DNA from: Verrucomicrobium sp. GAS474
GTDB lineage: Bacteria > Verrucomicrobiota > Verrucomicrobiia > Methylacidiphilales > GAS474
Length of the DNA stretch: 64,000 bases
Assembly: GCF_900105685.1 (NCBI RefSeq)
Contig: NZ_LT629781.1
Span: forward strand, 992,001 to 1,056,000
Direction: 5' to 3'
Shown here: one piece after another, positions 51,417 to 60,204 of the stretch
Layout of the letters: every line of letters starts with the position of its first letter
How positions within the stretch are numbered: the first letter of the stretch is position 1
The notes under the pieces: model-generated
The model's database searches: none
Told to the model about the DNA's origin: nothing
The model's input: only the letters and a program-made list of their open reading frames with translations
Program-made: the position numbers and the translations under genes

Positions 51417-51646
51417 GCGGCCCGTTGGGGCTGGCGGGGTCGACCCTGTACAGCTGGAGGCGACCCGCTTTATAGCCCAAGAGGGGCTTTGCCCCTCCTG
51501 GAACCTCCCCTTCGGAGGGCCTTGGCTAGGCGGACGCGCTTGGGCGGCGCCTCGTCTCCTAACTGGATTAAAATCCGCTGCTTCCCGAGCGTCCGAGGGT
51601 ACGTACTGAAGGGGGAGCAGTACCAAGACGCCCTGACTCCTATTGG
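51417..51646 (-). repeat. Dispersed intergenic repeat, copy R4
   Basis: Inverted copy with CCTGTACAGCTGGAGG, the hairpin CCAAGAGGGGC/GCCCCTCCTGG, CTGGATTAAAATCCG and GAGGGTACGTACTGAAGGGG. Followed by short TGGGAGAG repeats to about 51683. Non-coding. Confidence 0.87.
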
Positions 51647-51712
51647 GAGAGGGCTCTATGGGAGAGGACTGCTTGGGAGAGTATCGCCTTCCGAAGGAGG
51701 TGGCGGCTTCCC

Positions 51713-52930
51713 CTACCGCGCCGTCTTGCTCTTTGCTTTGGCTGCTGTCTCGGGTTTTGCCTTGGCGGTAGCAGGAGCCGTCTTCGGCTTTGGCTTCGCG
51801 CTCTTCTTGCCCTTGGGCTCTTCCGCTTCGGGGTGGGCGGGGGCTTTTTTCGGTTTGGGCTCTTTCTCTTTTCTTCCCGTCGTTTCCTTCCCGTGCGCTT
51901 CCTTGAAGCCGGGGTAGAAGCGTTCCGCGTCGTGCTGCCATTGGGCGACTTTCGCCTCGAGGTCGGCGACTTCGGCGCGGGCGTGCTGGATCTGGTTCGG
52001 GAGGGTCTTCGCGGTGTGGCGGTGGAGGCGGTCGAGCCGTTCCTCGGAATCGACGAAGGTGGAGAAGGCCCAGCCGGGATCCTTCTTCAGGTGCATCACC
52101 TTCTGCGTCTGCCGGTGGATCGAGGTGCCGAGGCGGGCGGCGCGGTCGAGGATGTGGGAGACGGGGATGTCCTGCCCCTTCAGGAGCGCGGTCTCGTCCT
52201 CCTCGTCGCCGAGGCAGAGGGTCTCGATCGATTCGAGGAGCTCGAGGTCGCCCGCCTGGTAGGCGTGCTGGGCGGCGTGCCACCGCTCCCGCATGAGGGG
52301 GGTGACTTCGGCGTTGTGATCGGGGTGGAGGCGGCGGACGAGGGCGCGGTAGGCGCTTTTCAACCGAGCTTCCTTTTCGGCGGGGAGCTTCGGGCCGCGG
52401 CGGCCGCCGGAGGAGGACTGCCCTTCCTCGTCGCCGTCGCCGGCGGAGGCCTCGGCCTCCTCGGGCTCGGGTTCGGGCTCGTCGGGGTCTTTCTCCCCTT
52501 CCTTCGCCTGCTCCTCGGCGCGGCGCTTCAGCTCGCGCTCCAGGATATCGCGGTAGGCGGCGGCGCTGCTCTGGCTGTTGAGCCAGGTCCGGGTCTCGAC
52601 CTCGAAGATGAGGTCGCGGAGGCGGTTGACCTCGGCGCGGGCGCTCCGCAGCTCGGCGACGAGGGGGCCGAAGTTCGCCTGGAGCCACTGCTCGTACTTC
52701 GGCTTGTCCTCCTGGTGGAAGCGGGCGGCGAGGCGCTGGAGCTCGGCGAAGCGGTCCCGGGCCTGCTTGTACTTCTTCCGGGCCTCGGCGCGGATCGGGC
52801 CGGCGTCGAGGAGGACGAGGGGGCCGAAGCGGGCGTGGAGGAGGATCGCCGCCGCCGGGGAGGCGAGGACGCTGCTGGGGCGCGCCGGGCGGCCGCTTTG
52901 TTTCAGGTATCGGGAACGGAAGGCAGTCAT
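51713..52930 (-). CDS. Coiled-coil protein with a DnaJ-like J domain
   Basis: 405 residues. Coiled-coil N-terminal part (ARKKYKQARDRFAELQRLAA and onward), an acidic, low-complexity stretch, then a J-domain: LKSAYRALVRRLHPDHNAEV with the HPD tripeptide and ERWHAAQHAYQAGDLELLES. Continues with a coiled segment (IQHARAEVADLEAKVAQWQH) and a Lys/Pro/Ala-rich tail. The HPD motif suggests a DnaK co-chaperone. No Zn-finger domain is present. Codon use is host-like. Confidence 0.8.
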   Translation of the reverse strand: MTAFRSRYLKQSGRPARPSSVLASPAAAILLHARFGPLVLLDAGPIRAEARKKYKQARDRFAELQRLAARFHQEDKPKYEQWLQANFGPLVAELRSARAEVNRLRDLIFEVETRTWLNSQSSAAAYRDILERELKRRAEEQAKEGEKDPDEPEPEPEEAEASAGDGDEEGQSSSGGRRGPKLPAEKEARLKSAYRALVRRLHPDHNAEVTPLMRERWHAAQHAYQAGDLELLESIETLCLGDEEDETALLKGQDIPVSHILDRAARLGTSIHRQTQKVMHLKKDPGWAFSTFVDSEERLDRLHRHTAKTLPNQIQHARAEVADLEAKVAQWQHDAERFYPGFKEAHGKETTGRKEKEPKPKKAPAHPEAEEPKGKKSAKPKPKTAPATAKAKPETAAKAKSKTAR

Positions 52931-52973
52931 GTCACTCGCGGAATCGGGGGGGAAGGTATCGACTGCAAATAAG

Positions 52974-53831
52974 CTATAACCGGGCCAAATCCCGGAAAAC
53001 TTCTCCGGCGACGCGGAAGGCGCCCCGCCAGGAATAGCGGAACCCGTCGCCGACGCCTTCGCGCGTCAGGACGCCGACCTGGACGTTGTAGTGGAGTTGC
53101 CGCGCCAGCACCGTCTCGAGGCGGCGGCGGACCGGCTCGAGGCCGACGGCGGGGAGGAGCGCGGCGGCGGCGGCCTCCACCCCGTTCAGCCGGAGGAGTT
53201 CGCCGTGCTCGTCGAAGAGGTCCTCGAGCGTCGGGCAGCGGAGCGCCCGGTGGAGGGTGAGGCGGGGCGGGGTCTTCAGGCCGTAGCTGAGGGGATAGTT
53301 CCACGTCATCCAATACCGGCCATGGCCCCGGCCCCCCTCCTGCGAGAGGAAGGCGGCGAAGTGGAACCCGCCCGCGCTTTCCCCGTTGCCGCCGTTCTCC
53401 CCGATCCAGCCGACGAAGGCCTGGTGGAGGCCGTCCTCGCGGTCGAAGAGGCGGAAGAATTGGCGCTGGGGGGCGGGGAGGAGGTCGCAATCGCCGACGT
53501 GGCGGAAGCCGAGGGCCTCCATCTCCCCGGTCAACGCCTCGAGGTCGGGGAAGGCCCCGCTTCCCACGGGGGTGAAGGCGTCCTCGAGGCGGCGGACGCG
53601 GGGGATCTGGAGGCGGCGGAGGACCGAGATCAGCTCCCACAGGGGGAAGACGATCCAGAGGAGGAGCCCCGCGAGGCCCGCCCACCAGGCCCCGGAGAGG
53701 GCCCAGACGAGGACGCCGGTGCTCAGCCAGAGGACGAGGAAGCCGATCTTCCGGGCCGCCACGGGACGGAACTGGAGGAGCCCCACCCCGAGGCAGACGA
53801 GCGCGAGGCAGAGGAAAAGGTGCGGAACCAT
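52974..53831 (-). CDS. Membrane protein of unknown function
   Basis: 285 residues. N-terminal hydrophobic segments at about 2-22, 30-45 and 48-68 (FLVLWLSTGVLVWALSG and WWAGLAGLLLWIVFPLWELI); the remaining 200 residues are soluble, with GFRHVGDCDLLPAPQRQFFR and LSYGLKTPPRLTLHRALRCP. No family recognised. It is divergent from the TolQ-like gene, separated by 87 bp. Confidence 0.7.
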   Translation of the reverse strand: MVPHLFLCLALVCLGVGLLQFRPVAARKIGFLVLWLSTGVLVWALSGAWWAGLAGLLLWIVFPLWELISVLRRLQIPRVRRLEDAFTPVGSGAFPDLEALTGEMEALGFRHVGDCDLLPAPQRQFFRLFDREDGLHQAFVGWIGENGGNGESAGGFHFAAFLSQEGGRGHGRYWMTWNYPLSYGLKTPPRLTLHRALRCPTLEDLFDEHGELLRLNGVEAAAAALLPAVGLEPVRRRLETVLARQLHYNVQVGVLTREGVGDGFRYSWRGAFRVAGEVFRDLARL

Positions 53832-53918
53832 GAGAAAAGAGGAGCCTGGGCTATTGGGCTAATTACAAGCGTTCAAGATTTGACGCCCCCCGCGTTCGAT
53901 CCCAAACTGATACAGAGT

Positions 53919-54686
53919 ATGGGTTCTTCCTTGATGGTCAATTTTTTTGCGGCGGGCGGGCTTCTCTTTGCTTTCGAGCACTCGACCCCCGCGGGGCGCT
54001 TCGTCATCGGCACGCTCCTCATCGCCTCCCTGGTCAGCTGGTCGGTCATCGCCTCGAAGTGGAGCGAGATCCGGCTGGCGAAGAAGCAGACCGCCCGCTT
54101 CCTCGCGAAATTCCGGGCGAGCCGCAAGCCCCTCCAGGTCTTCCTCTCCCGCGAGACCTTCCACGGCTCCCCCATCTACGAGGTCTACCGCGCCGGGTGC
54201 CGCGAGCTCTGCTACCACCTCACCGGCTCCGCCGAGATCGACGAGATGACCGTCCAGCGCCTCGCCTCGGCCCCGCCCCTCTCGCCGACCGCCTTCAGCG
54301 CCGTCGAGTCGGCCCTCGGCCGGGAGGTCGGCGTCCGCGGGCTCCAGCTCGACGCCCGGATGATCTTCCTCGCCACCGCCGTCAGCGGCGGCCCCTTCCT
54401 CGGCCTCCTCGGCACCGTCTGGGGCGTCATGGACACCTTCAGCGACATCGCCGAGGCGGGCAAGGCGAGCCTCGCCGCGATGGCCCCGGGCGTCTCCGGC
54501 GCCCTCATCACCACCGTCACCGGCCTCCTCGTCGCGATCCCCGCGATGTTCGGCTACAACTACCTCGTCTCGACGATCCGCAGCCTCACCGTCGAGATGG
54601 ACAACTTCGCCGCCGAGCTCGCCGCCTCCTTCGGCCACCGCTACGCGGCCGGGGAGTCGTTCGCCGCGAGGGCCGATCGGGAGTAA
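53919..54686 (+). CDS. TolQ/ExbB-type proton channel protein
   Basis: 255 residues with three membrane helices: NFFAAGGLLFAFEH and FVIGTLLIASLVSWSVIASK near the N-terminus, FLATAVSGGPFLGLLGTVWG, and GALITTVTGLLVAIPAMFGY; the GLLGTVWGVMDTF and TTVTGLLVAIPA motifs are the family hallmark. It forms the stator with the TolR-like partner. ATG 53919 is chosen as the first in-frame start giving a family-like N-terminus; alternative ATG 53934. It is the first gene of a TolQ/TolR/TonB operon, the spacing to the next gene being 24 bp. Confidence 0.9.
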   Translation: MGSSLMVNFFAAGGLLFAFEHSTPAGRFVIGTLLIASLVSWSVIASKWSEIRLAKKQTARFLAKFRASRKPLQVFLSRETFHGSPIYEVYRAGCRELCYHLTGSAEIDEMTVQRLASAPPLSPTAFSAVESALGREVGVRGLQLDARMIFLATAVSGGPFLGLLGTVWGVMDTFSDIAEAGKASLAAMAPGVSGALITTVTGLLVAIPAMFGYNYLVSTIRSLTVEMDNFAAELAASFGHRYAAGESFAARADRE

Positions 54687-54710
54687 GGGGATTCACTCCC
54701 GCGCATCGCC

Positions 54711-55142
54711 ATGGCCCTCAAACGCTACACGCAAAGCAACTCCCATTCGACGATGGCGGAGCTGAACGTCACGCCGATGCTCGACCTCGCGTTCACCCTC
54801 CTCATCATCTTCATCATCACGACGCCCCTCATGGAGGGGAACATCGAGATCAACCTCCCCACCGCGACCCCCACGAAGGCGACCGACGAGAAGCCCGACG
54901 TGAAGACCGTCGAGGTCGACAAGAAGGGGGTCATCCACTTCGGCGGGAAGATCGTCACCGTCGACGCCCTCCGCCGCGACCTGGAGAAACTCCACCAGGC
55001 CGATCCCAAGGTCGCCGTCATCATCCGGGCCGACCGCGACCTCCGCTACCAGACCCTCGTCGACGTCTTCGATGCCCTCCAGCGGGCGAACATCACCCGC
55101 CTCGGGCTGACCCACCTCGACGAGGCCTCCCCCCGCCACTGA
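54711..55142 (+). CDS. TolR/ExbD-type protein
   Basis: 143 residues. A single membrane helix with the conserved proton-relaying Asp: AELNVTPMLDLAFTLLIIFI. The soluble domain includes VEVDKKGVIHFGGKIVTVDA and DPKVAVIIRADRDLRYQTLV, typical of ExbD/TolR. The TonB-like gene starts 7 bp after its stop. Confidence 0.93.
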   Translation: MALKRYTQSNSHSTMAELNVTPMLDLAFTLLIIFIITTPLMEGNIEINLPTATPTKATDEKPDVKTVEVDKKGVIHFGGKIVTVDALRRDLEKLHQADPKVAVIIRADRDLRYQTLVDVFDALQRANITRLGLTHLDEASPRH

Positions 55143-55149
55143 TCCCGTC

Positions 55150-56196
55150 GTGAACCAAATCGTTCGCGCCCCCCGCCCCGCCGCTCCCGCGCCGAAGCCG
55201 CCCCCGGGCGGCCCGCTCCCCTTCCGCCGCGCCCTCCTCTGGGTCGCCGTCGCCCACGTCGTCGTCCTCCTCGCCTTCCTCCTCCAGCGCGCGGCGACGA
55301 AACCGGTCGAGCCCCCGCCCGGGCCGGTCATGGAATTCATCCCCCTTCCCCCCGTCGCGCAGCCGCGCGGCAGCGCCCCCGCCGCGCCTGATCCCGCCCC
55401 GGCCTCGGTCCCGCCGCCGACCCCGACCCCGCCTCAACCCCAGCCCGACCCGACGCCCGAGACCCCCGCGCCTCCGGCTCCGACCCCCGATCCGACGCCG
55501 ACGCCCACCCCCGCCGTCGACGCCCCGAGCGACATCGTGATCCCGAAGACGCCCAAGCCCGAACCGAAAAAGGTCGAGCCCAAGGCTGAAACCAAGCCGA
55601 AACCGGAACCGGCCAAGGCCGAAAAGCCGATCCCGCCCGAGAAACCGGAGAAGACGGAAAAAGCGGAGAAGACGCCCAAGCCGGTCAAACCCGCCGAGCA
55701 CAAGCCGCAGGTCAGCCTCACCCCCGTCACCCGCCCGTCCGCCCCGTCGCAGGCTGCGGCCCAGGCCCCGACCACGGCACCCTCGCGTCCCGCCGCCGCC
55801 TCGGGGAACGGCCCGGGGCTGAAGGCATCGGGCGTCTCCGACCAGCTCAGCAAGGCCCTCCAGGGCTCGGGCGCGACGGCCCCCGTCACCGTCGGCCCCG
55901 CCGGCGGCGGGGGAGGGGGCGGCAACGGAAGCTGGTACTACGGCCTCATCCGGGACGAGATGTACCGCGCCTGGGACCAGCCCGTCGATCTCTCCGGCAA
56001 GGGCTATGCCACCATCATCCGCGTCACCCTCGCCGACGACGGCCGGATCACCGGTTCCTCCATCGAGCGGAGCTCCGGCAACACCGCCTTCGACCAATCA
56101 GCCCTCGCCGCCGCCCGCCGCGTCAACCGCCTCTCGAAGCCGAAGCCCGCCGACATCGCCGACAGCGTGACCATCGCATTCAGGTTGCTGGATTAG
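55150..56196 (+). CDS. TonB/TolA-type energy transducer
   Basis: 348 residues. An N-terminal membrane anchor (RALLWVAVAHVVVLLAFLLQ), a long Pro-rich and Lys/Glu-rich periplasmic spacer, a Gly-rich hinge (about 255-262), then a C-terminal TonB-like domain: SWYYGLIRDEMYRAWDQPVD, RVTLADDGRITGSSIERSSG and FDQSALAAARRVNRL. It may energise the TonB-dependent receptor on the transposon or act as TolA. The GTG start at 55150 is used. No tolB or pal follows; repeat R5 does. Confidence 0.88.
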   Translation: MNQIVRAPRPAAPAPKPPPGGPLPFRRALLWVAVAHVVVLLAFLLQRAATKPVEPPPGPVMEFIPLPPVAQPRGSAPAAPDPAPASVPPPTPTPPQPQPDPTPETPAPPAPTPDPTPTPTPAVDAPSDIVIPKTPKPEPKKVEPKAETKPKPEPAKAEKPIPPEKPEKTEKAEKTPKPVKPAEHKPQVSLTPVTRPSAPSQAAAQAPTTAPSRPAAASGNGPGLKASGVSDQLSKALQGSGATAPVTVGPAGGGGGGGNGSWYYGLIRDEMYRAWDQPVDLSGKGYATIIRVTLADDGRITGSSIERSSGNTAFDQSALAAARRVNRLSKPKPADIADSVTIAFRLLD

Positions 56197-56225
56197 GAGA
56201 AGAAGTAGCAAAGCGCTCCTCTCCC

Positions 56226-56463
56226 GATAGGAGTCTGGGCGTATGGGTACCGTCTACCCCTTCAGTACGTACCCTCGGGCGTACCGGAACCATCCGATTT
56301 TAATCCAGTGAGGAGATAAGGCGCAGGGGGAAACGCGTCCGCCTAGTTAAGGCTCTCAGAACAGGAGGTTCCAGGAGGGGCGGAGCCCCTCTTGGGCTAT
56401 AAAGCGGGTCGCCTCCAGCTGTACAGGGTCGACCGCGCAAGTCCCGAAGGGCCGCCCCGCTCC
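56226..56463 (+). repeat. Dispersed intergenic repeat, copy R5
   Basis: GATAGGAGTCTGGGCGTATG, GTACCCTCGGGCGTACCGG, CATCCGATTTTAATCCAG, a CCAGGAGGGGC/GCCCCTCTTGG hairpin (loop GGA), CCTCCAGCTGTACAGGG and CCCGAAGGGCCGCCCC. Non-coding, between the convergent tonB-like gene and recQ. Confidence 0.88.
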
Positions 56464-56472
56464 CCGCCCCCC

Positions 56473-58323
56473 TCAATCATTCCGATACGTCCGAATCGAC
56501 TCCAAAAACGCCTCGCCGAATTCCGCCAGCTTCTTCTGCCCCACCCCCCCGATCTGGCCGATCTCCTCGAGGCTGAACGGCAGGTCCCGCGCCATGAGGC
56601 GGAGGGTAACGTCGGAGAAGATGACGTAAGCCGGGACGTTCCGCTGGTCGGCCAGTTCCTTGCGGAGGGTACGGAGGCGCTGGAAGAGCTGCTCGTCGCA
56701 GGCGATGGCCCCGGCGGCGGAGGCGGCGCGGGGGGCGCGGCCTTCCTTTTCCGCCATGGCGCGGGCCGAGGCGGCGACGGGCTTCACGAGGCGGATCGGG
56801 GTCCGGTCCCGGAGGACGGTCCGCCCGGCCTCGGTCAGCTCGACGACCGAGATCTCCCCCTCGGTCTGGCGGGCGAACCCGGCGCGGATGAGCTGGCGGC
56901 CGATCTCCTGCCACTCGGCGCGGGGGAGGTCTTTGCCGATGCCGTAGGTGCTGAGCTGGTCGTGGCCCCAGCGGAGGAGCTTCTCGCCCTTGCCGCCGGT
57001 GAGGATCTCGGCGAGGTGGGTGAGGCCGACGCCGAAGCCCCCCGACTGCCGGACGCGGAAGACGGTGGAGAGGAATTTCTGCGCGGGGACGGTCGCGTCG
57101 TAGCTCTCGCGCGGCTCGTTGCAGTTGTCGCACGCCTGGCATTCGCCTTCCCATTTCTCGGCGAAGTAGCCGAGGAGGGCGCGGCGGCGGCAGCCGTCGT
57201 CCTCGGCGTAGTCGATCATCTGGCGGAGCTGGGCGTGGGCGGCCTTCCGCTCGTCGGGATCGGTCTTCTCGTCGATGAAGTTGCGCTGCTTGATCGCGTC
57301 GCCCGCGCTGAAAAGGAGGAGGCACTCGGCGGGGAGGCCGTCGCGCCCGGCGCGGCCCGTCTCCTGGTAGTAGCCCTCGACGTTCTTCGGGAGGTCGTAG
57401 TGGACGACGAAGCGGACGTTCGGCTTGTTGATCCCCATGCCGAAGGCGATGGTGGCGCAGACGACGCGGACCTCGTCGCGGAGGAAGAGCTCCTGGTTCT
57501 TCGCCCGCGTCGCGGGGTTCAGGCCCGCGTGGTAGGGGACGGCGCTGATGCCGTCCTTCTCGAGCTTCCCGGCGACCTCCTCCGTCGCCTTGCGGCTCTG
57601 GCAGTAGATGATCCCGGCCTCGCCCCGCCGCCCGGCGAGGAAGCGGAGGAGGGTGGCGTAGGCCCCGGCCTTCGGCGAGACGCGGTAGGTGAGATTGGGC
57701 CGGTTGAAGCTGGCGACGAAGTGGCGCGCGCCGTCGAGGCGGAGCTGGCGGGAGATGTCGGCGCGGACCCGCTCGGTCGCCGTGGCGGTGAGGGCGAGGA
57801 CGGGGACGCCGGGGAAGCGGTCGCGCAGCTCGGCGATGCGGCGGTATTCGGGGCGGAAGTCGTGGCCCCACTCGCTGATGCAGTGGGCCTCGTCGACGGC
57901 GAGGAGGGAGACGTTCCACTCGGCGAGGTTTTCCAGCATGCCGGGGAGGACGAGCCGCTCCGGCGCGATGTAGAGGAGCTTCACCTCGCCCTTGTGGAGG
58001 GCGCGGAAGCGGGCGCGGGCCTCGTCGCCGTCGAGGGTCGAGTTGAGGTAGGTGGCGGCGACGCCCGAGGCGACGAGGGAATCGACCTGGTCCTTCATCA
58101 GCGCGATGAGGGGGGAGATGACGACGGTGAGTCCCGGCAGGAGGAGCGCGGGGAGCTGGAAGCAGAGCGATTTCCCGCCGCCCGTCGGCAGCAGCGCGAA
58201 GGCGTCGCGCCCGGCGAGGATCTCCCCGACGATCTCTTCCTGCAGCGGGCGGAACGTGTCGTAGCCGAAGACCTCCTTCAGGATCGTGTGGGGGGTCGGG
58301 GCGATGGAGGCGGCGGAAGACAT
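56473..58323 (-). CDS. recQ: ATP-dependent DNA helicase RecQ
   Basis: 616 residues. Motif I LLPTGGGKSLCFQLP, motif II VDEAHCISEWGHDFRPEY, motif VI QETGRAGRDGLP, the zinc-binding Cys set of the RecQ-C region (YFAEKWEGECQACDNCNEPR), the RQC winged helix and a C-terminal HRDC domain (EQLFQRLRTLRKELADQRNV). Complete RecQ architecture; it unwinds DNA in recombination and repair. Start ATG 58323. Confidence 0.96.
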   Translation of the reverse strand: MSSAASIAPTPHTILKEVFGYDTFRPLQEEIVGEILAGRDAFALLPTGGGKSLCFQLPALLLPGLTVVISPLIALMKDQVDSLVASGVAATYLNSTLDGDEARARFRALHKGEVKLLYIAPERLVLPGMLENLAEWNVSLLAVDEAHCISEWGHDFRPEYRRIAELRDRFPGVPVLALTATATERVRADISRQLRLDGARHFVASFNRPNLTYRVSPKAGAYATLLRFLAGRRGEAGIIYCQSRKATEEVAGKLEKDGISAVPYHAGLNPATRAKNQELFLRDEVRVVCATIAFGMGINKPNVRFVVHYDLPKNVEGYYQETGRAGRDGLPAECLLLFSAGDAIKQRNFIDEKTDPDERKAAHAQLRQMIDYAEDDGCRRRALLGYFAEKWEGECQACDNCNEPRESYDATVPAQKFLSTVFRVRQSGGFGVGLTHLAEILTGGKGEKLLRWGHDQLSTYGIGKDLPRAEWQEIGRQLIRAGFARQTEGEISVVELTEAGRTVLRDRTPIRLVKPVAASARAMAEKEGRAPRAASAAGAIACDEQLFQRLRTLRKELADQRNVPAYVIFSDVTLRLMARDLPFSLEEIGQIGGVGQKKLAEFGEAFLESIRTYRND

Positions 58324-58398
58324 GGGGAACGCTCCACTTTCCCAGAGCGGCCCCCCCGGTACAAGGCGAAAGGGGGGCGAAGGCAGGCTACGGAAGCG

Positions 58399-59391
58399 CT
58401 ACACCAGGACGTCGCCCGCCGTGACCGCCTCGACGCGGCCTCCCTCGCGGCGGAGCAGTAACGCCCCGCCCGCGTCGAGGCCGACGGCGTGGCCCTGGAT
58501 CGTCCCGCCCGGCGTACGGACGGAGACCATCCGGCCGAGCGAGAAGCAGCGGGAGGCCCACGCCTCGCGGACTTCCTCGAAGGGATCGGCGAGCCGCTTC
58601 TCCAGCTGGAGGAGGAGGGCGGCGAGGAGGTCGATGCGGCGGGGCGCGCCCTCCCCGGCGATCAGCTTCAGCGAGGTGGCGATCTCGGCGATGTCGTCGG
58701 GGAAATCGGAGCGGGTCTGGCGGCAGTTGATCCCGATGCCGACGACGGCGAAGACGATCGCCTCGGCGTCGGCCTGGATCTCGGTGAGGATCCCGCCGAG
58801 TTTCTTCCCCTCGTGGAAGAGATCGTTCGGCCACTTGATCTCGATCTTCCCGGCCTCGGCGGGGAGGAGCGAGTCGATCGCCTCGGCGGCGGCCAGCGCG
58901 GCGACGATGGTCAGCCGCGCCACGTGGCCGAGGGGCCAGCCCGGGCGGAGGAGGAGGGAGAACCAGAGGCCCTCCCCGCTCTTGGAATGCCACTTCCGTC
59001 CCTGCCGTCCGCGCCCCTTCGTCTGCCGTTCGGCCGCGATGACGAGGCCCGCCGCCGCGCCGCCCTGGGCCTCGCGGAGGGCAAGGTCGTTCGTCGACTG
59101 GGTCTCGCGGAAGACGACCGCGCGCCAGTCGATCCGGCCTTTCGCCGCGACCGGCAGCCGCGCCGCGAGCTCGTCGGCGACGAGCAGGTCGGGCAGCCCC
59201 TCCTCCATCCGGTAGCCCTGGTGCGGCAGCGAGGCGATGGGATAGCCGAGTTCCTGGAGCGAGGCGATGTGCTTCCAGATCGCCGTCCGGCTCACCCCGC
59301 ACCGCTCGGCCAGCACTTCCCCCGAAAGCGGCGTCGCCCGGTCGGCGAGGAGCGCGCGGAGGATTTCGACGTCGAGGTTCGAGGCAGGCAT
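58399..59391 (-). CDS. birA: Bifunctional biotin ligase and biotin repressor
   Basis: 330 residues. An N-terminal winged helix (LSGEVLAERCGVSRTAIWKH) followed by the ligase: STNDLALREAQGG, the biotin-binding loop TKGRGRQGRKWHS, IKWPNDLFHEGKKLGGILTE and VVGIGINCRQ, then a small C-terminal SH3-like domain. It attaches biotin to carboxylase carrier protein; the helix-turn-helix suggests repression of biotin genes. ATG 59391 (MPASNLDVEIL) is preferred over an upstream extension that runs into the repeats. Confidence 0.94.
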   Translation of the reverse strand: MPASNLDVEILRALLADRATPLSGEVLAERCGVSRTAIWKHIASLQELGYPIASLPHQGYRMEEGLPDLLVADELAARLPVAAKGRIDWRAVVFRETQSTNDLALREAQGGAAAGLVIAAERQTKGRGRQGRKWHSKSGEGLWFSLLLRPGWPLGHVARLTIVAALAAAEAIDSLLPAEAGKIEIKWPNDLFHEGKKLGGILTEIQADAEAIVFAVVGIGINCRQTRSDFPDDIAEIATSLKLIAGEGAPRRIDLLAALLLQLEKRLADPFEEVREAWASRCFSLGRMVSVRTPGGTIQGHAVGLDAGGALLLRREGGRVEAVTAGDVLV

Positions 59392-59483
59392 GTCGAGGGA
59401 AGTTGTAGCGGTGGGGAAGAGGGAGAGCGAGAGTGGAATGGAGGGACAGGGCAGCGGATTTCTCTGCCATACGTTTCTCTCCC

Positions 59484-59718
59484 GATGGGAGTCTGGGCGC
59501 ATTGGCCCCGTCTCTCCCTATCGCTCGTACCCTCGGGCGTACCGGAACCATCCGATTTTAATCCAGTTCGGAGACGAGGCGCCGCCAAAGCGCGTCCGCC
59601 TAGCTAAGGCCCTCCGAAGGGGAGGTTCGAGGAGGGGCGAAGCCCCTCTTGGGCTATAAAGCGGGTTACATCCAGCTGTAACAGGGTTGACCGCGCAAGC
59701 CCCGAAGGGCGGTTCCCG
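59484..59718 (+). repeat. Dispersed intergenic repeat, copy R6
   Basis: Direct-orientation copy (GATGGGAGTCTGGGCGC to CCCGAAGGGCGG), with an AGGAGGGGCGAAGCCCCTCTT hairpin whose basal pair has one mismatch. It forms a large inverted pair with R7, 133 bp away. Confidence 0.85.
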
Positions 59719-59850
59719 TTCCGCGATCCCTTTCCCCGTGCGCCCTATCTCCCAAGCGTTCCGTTTGCCAAGCGCATGGGAGAGGGGCGCTTGGGAGATG
59801 AAGCGTATGGGACACGGAGCGCATGGGAGATCCACGCTGGGTAGCACCAC
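59719..59850. repeat. Array of short GCGY(A/T)TGGGAGA units between R6 and R7
   Basis: Units such as AGCGCATGGGAGAGG, GCGCTTGGGAGATG, GCGTATGGGACACG and GCGCATGGGAGATC alternate, with complementary forms TCTCCCAAGCG, so the stretch can fold on itself. No gene. Confidence 0.7.
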
Positions 59851-60090
59851 GGAGCGGGGCAGCCCTTCGGGACCTGCGCGGTCAACCCGGTACAGCTGGA
59901 GGTAACCCGCTTTAACCCCACAGAGGGGCTCCGCCCCTCCGTGACCTCCTGTTCTGAGGGCCTCAACTAGGCGGACGCGTTTCCCCCTGCGCCTTATCTC
60001 CTCACTGGATTAAAATCGGATGGTTCCAGTACGCCCGAGGGTACGTACTGAAGGGGGAGACGGTACCCATACGCCCTGACTCCCATCAGG
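59851..60090 (-). repeat. Dispersed intergenic repeat, copy R7
   Basis: Inverted copy: GGAGCGGGGCAGCCCTTCGG, CCGGTACAGCTGGAGG, the hairpin CACAGAGGGGC/GCCCCTCCGTG, CTGGATTAAAATCGGATGG, CCGAGGGTACGTACTGAAGG. Followed by more TGGGAGAG units to 60118. Confidence 0.88.
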
Positions 60091-60165
60091 AGAGAAGCGT
60101 ATGGGAGAGAAGCGCCTGGAAGAATGGCCGCATCGGATCCGCCGGCACCCCCTGCTCAACAAAAA

Positions 60166-60197
60166 CACTTGCACTATAAATCTATATATCCTATAGA
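60166..60197 (+). promoter_or_regulatory. Promoter of the ssu operon, apparently leaderless
   Basis: TTGCAC, then 17 bases, then TATAGA ending at 60197. The ATG of ssuA lies at 60205, only 7 bases after the -10 box, so transcription probably begins at or next to the start codon; there is no ribosome binding site. Confidence 0.55.
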
Positions 60198-60204
60198 CAT
60201 TATC

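Noticed and set aside
56392-58461. Long plus-strand ORF starting inside repeat R5
   Set aside because: It begins with a translated repeat and runs antisense through recQ; no protein features.
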